Assembly (NCBI RefSeq): GCF_001514235.1
Contig: NZ_KQ948927.1
Coordinates: 763 to 64,762, forward strand
Reading direction: 5' to 3'
DNA length: 64,000 nt
Source: Streptomyces caeruleatus
Lineage (GTDB): Bacteria > Actinomycetota > Actinomycetes > Streptomycetales > Streptomycetaceae
The position numbers and the translations under genes were made by a program. Shown here piece by piece: positions 63,101 to 64,000 of the stretch. Position 1 is the first letter of the stretch. Each line of letters starts with the position of its first letter. The notes below the pieces were generated by a model. That model saw only the letters and a list, made by a program, of their open reading frames with translations. It ran no database searches and was not told where the DNA came from.

Positions 63101-63807
63101 CCCTTGAGCAGGGGGTCCGGCCAGAAGGACTTGCCGATGTAGCCGGCGGCCGTCGCCGAAGTGCTCAGCAGGTCCCTGGCCTTGACGGTCGTAGCCGCCG
63201 AGGAGACCGCCACACCGTCGAGGTAGGTGGTCACGCGTCCGGCGGCGGTGTCGAGGGTGACGGTGACCGTCCGCCACCGGTCGGCGGGGAGCGGGGCGTA
63301 CCCGGAGACCTGCGCCTCGGCGCCGCCTCCGCCGGTGGTCACGGCCGTGCGCAGGACCCCGCCGTTGGACGGGGTGGTGAAGAGGTACTTCGTGGTGTCG
63401 GTGCCCAGGTCGAAGATCCGCTGCCAGGCCGACTTGTCATCGCTCCACTTCACCCGGGCGGAGACCGTCAGGTCGCTCGCGTCCGCGAGCACCTCGCGGG
63501 GCAGCCGGACGTACGCGCCGGTGGAGGTGGGCGCCCCGCCGGGCAGGGCGAGCGCCTTGCCGCCGTCCGCGCCCACGACGGACTGCGCGGTGGACTGGTT
63601 CACCAGGGCCGCCGTCAGACCGTTGCCGGAACTGTCGGTGATCTTTCCGGAGGCGAGATCGTCCTGGTCGAAGGTGTAGTGGGCGACGGGCTGGGGCACC
63701 TCGGCCGCCTGCGCGGGCACGGCCGGCGCGGCCAGCAGGCCGGCGCCGAGGGCCAGCGCCACGGCGGCCGGGGCCCGGCGCGGGGCTGATCTGTCAGCGG
63801 ATGGCAT
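60157..63807 (-). CDS. large secreted GH39-like glycoside hydrolase with LamG and carbohydrate-binding domains
   Basis: 1216 residues. Domains in order: signal peptide (~1-35, ...AVPAQAA); LamG/concanavalin-type domain (VAHYTFDQDDLASG... to ~260); bacterial Ig-like domain (VRSTYSDGYDRDTRIVWDAVPAEKYDRPGSFTVAGTAAG); catalytic barrel with acid/base Glu in VFVPFNEPEGNMFG and nucleophile Glu candidate in VNINEYAFNYH; then CBM35-type beta domains (YEAEDAAHTGSGYS, YEGELAWLGG, YEAQDAALAG). It probably degrades a plant or fungal polysaccharide outside the cell. ATG 63807 was chosen. Two LacI-type operators lie upstream. Confidence 0.85.
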   Translation of the reverse strand: MPSADRSAPRRAPAAVALALGAGLLAAPAVPAQAAEVPQPVAHYTFDQDDLASGKITDSSGNGLTAALVNQSTAQSVVGADGGKALALPGGAPTSTGAYVRLPREVLADASDLTVSARVKWSDDKSAWQRIFDLGTDTTKYLFTTPSNGGVLRTAVTTGGGGAEAQVSGYAPLPADRWRTVTVTLDTAAGRVTTYLDGVAVSSAATTVKARDLLSTSATAAGYIGKSFWPDPLLKGAIDDFTVWHAALSAEQVAGTVATVPTLQQLSQTSFEVRTTTGTAPSLPAAVRSTYSDGYDRDTRIVWDAVPAEKYDRPGSFTVAGTAAGREVKATVTVVREGQLTVDLGSDTGAFHGGASGTLYGVYGPDVPTNNLIEGMGLRTVSTKAQDGPQHPGADALEVVRPLADSTDGDVYIYMTDIHRGFPYEWPGSTPAEKLKLYEEKIATQVDQVLKLPTEYQDNIVFVPFNEPEGNMFGTGEWSYDKVSWLNDPDDYFAAWDSAYKLIKGRMPDARIAGPNTSVLYDQVQGFLTHALAAGTLPDVITWHELSHPEAVRQSVAKYRAWEQDLFKGTAREGTQLPVNINEYAFNYHTSVPGQMIQWVSAIEESKVDADIAYWNIDGNLSDSAVQSNRGNGQWWLLNAYASMSGHTVEVDPPFPGENYTMQGVATLDTRKKQSRLVFGGSNGKGHIIFDHVPRKVFGDSVHAWVKEIDWSGQVGDNSGPKLLTETNLKVGDDGKVVVDFGDGALPELKESSAYEIVLSPAGKAKGTQTAPVRWQGSYEAEDAAHTGSGYSKNGPEGSPRDVSKFYTSGGHDVGGLRTGSDVTLDFTVDVPEEGTYDLSVFANSLNTFDKVKEQGPTNVFLRVDGKADSEQELYLPLGYKWVVWDHTDTKVHLTKGEHTLTLAARSADGKRATKGDAIVDRLTLALPDASAGTQVYEGELAWLGGGARPLYDLPKRAATGSGAARLAKNQTATFWVYSPADREATLRVDTLGGADGRVSVNGHEVLRLSKDRRAVAVSLSGGVNKVTVTGGSAPTLVDRLTVTPTEDALPARTYEAQDAALAGTATLATLSLATDGTAITGIGGAPGNGNTATFTVTADKPGLYALRVRYSNPEQSEATHYNPDPLARHADISVNGGAIQRVGFPHTFHQNDFWELTVPVQLKKGQNTIAFRSEELPNFDGTTYASDTFPGVLLRSRYAPLIDRITVAQYAREVR

Positions 63808-63839
63808 GGATCGCGTCCTCAATCCTGAAGTCTCGGTAC

Positions 63840-63855
63840 ATCGAACCGGTTCGAT
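63840..63855. promoter_or_regulatory. LacI-family operator 1 of the glycosidase gene
   Basis: ATCGAACCGGTTCGAT is a perfect 16-bp palindrome with the central CG step typical of LacI-type repressors, 33 bp before the glycosidase start. Confidence 0.75.
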
Positions 63856-63959
63856 CGAAGCGTGGGGCAGCGGGAAACTCGCGTGACTGACGGGGATGGC
63901 GGCTCAGCGGCTCCAAGGAAGGCACGGAACCGGCGTCGGGTCGTCGGAAGGATCTGTTC

Positions 63960-63973
63960 ATCGAACCGGTTCG
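63960..63973. promoter_or_regulatory. LacI-family operator 2
   Basis: ATCGAACCGGTTCG repeats the first 14 bases of operator 1, starting exactly 120 bp further upstream. It may belong to the glycosidase or to a divergent sugar gene outside the window. Confidence 0.7.
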
Positions 63974-64000
63974 GGGAAGCTAGCACCGGGAAACCGGGGC

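Overview
The window reads as chromosomal DNA of a Streptomyces-like actinomycete. GC content is very high with strong third-position GC bias. GTG and TTG starts are common, genes are often coupled by 4-base ATGA/GTGA overlaps, and many families are typical of the genus (DUF397/WhiJ-type cluster, F420-dependent oxidoreductase, DUF5753 regulator, CYP125-like P450 with its own ferredoxin). I see no phage or plasmid backbone and no intact insertion sequence. Calls rest on reading motifs by eye; no database search was run.

Layout. 1-9.5 kb: a truncated polysaccharide-deacetylase-like gene, a secreted amidase_6-type protein, a coiled-coil membrane protein, a DUF4097-like lipoprotein, tRNA-Val(TAC), a methyltransferase, a ketopantoate-reductase-like enzyme, DUF2277, a ~0.5 kb minisatellite of ~28-bp units, and DedA and DoxX membrane proteins. 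9.5-22.3 kb: a heavily decayed FAD/NAD(P)-binding gene with an internal micro-inversion, PhoD phosphatase, a secreted HNH nuclease, a Mn2+ (yybP-ykoY) riboswitch before a GDT1-type exporter, a HAD phosphatase, a peptidoglycan-binding protein, an MFS pump with a C-terminal regulatory-type extension, a decayed GNAT gene, a RibD-like reductase and small housekeeping genes.

22.6-33.5 kb: a GT87-PAP2 fusion converges on a three-gene chain, alpha/beta-hydrolase -> caspase-STAND-WD40 -> polytopic membrane protein, joined by two ATGA overlaps. This looks like a regulated conflict (defence or programmed cell death) module. Next to it lies a WhiJ/AbaA-type regulatory cluster (HATPase, XRE-DUF5753, two tandemly duplicated DUF397 genes).

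33.5-47.3 kb: two halves of a steroid-type (KstR) set are separated by other genes. They comprise a thiolase, a CYP125-like P450, an MBL hydrolase, an aldehyde dehydrogenase, a 3Fe-4S ferredoxin and a KstR-like TetR regulator, and KstR-like palindromes lie in the control regions. Between the halves sits a cobalamin-riboswitch-headed operon with two surface-anchored secreted proteins (one an alpha/alpha-toroid resembling the fold of animal transcobalamin) and a complete ECF transporter. It is a candidate B12 capture-and-import system. A TPP riboswitch with no thiamine gene behind it points at the 3' end of kstR.

47.3-64 kb: a GT4/methyltransferase/terpene-cyclase-like trio, an F420-type LLM oxidoreductase, membrane and secreted proteins, an N-acetylmuramoyl-L-alanine amidase with a decayed copy of its own tail nearby, two divergent MFS pumps, a NarL-type response regulator without an adjacent kinase, and a 1.2-kaa GH39-like secreted glycosidase behind two LacI-type operators 120 bp apart.

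Throughout, two related dispersed repeat families (A and B) fill intergenic gaps. Family B has also entered two coding regions of the ECF operon without breaking their frames.
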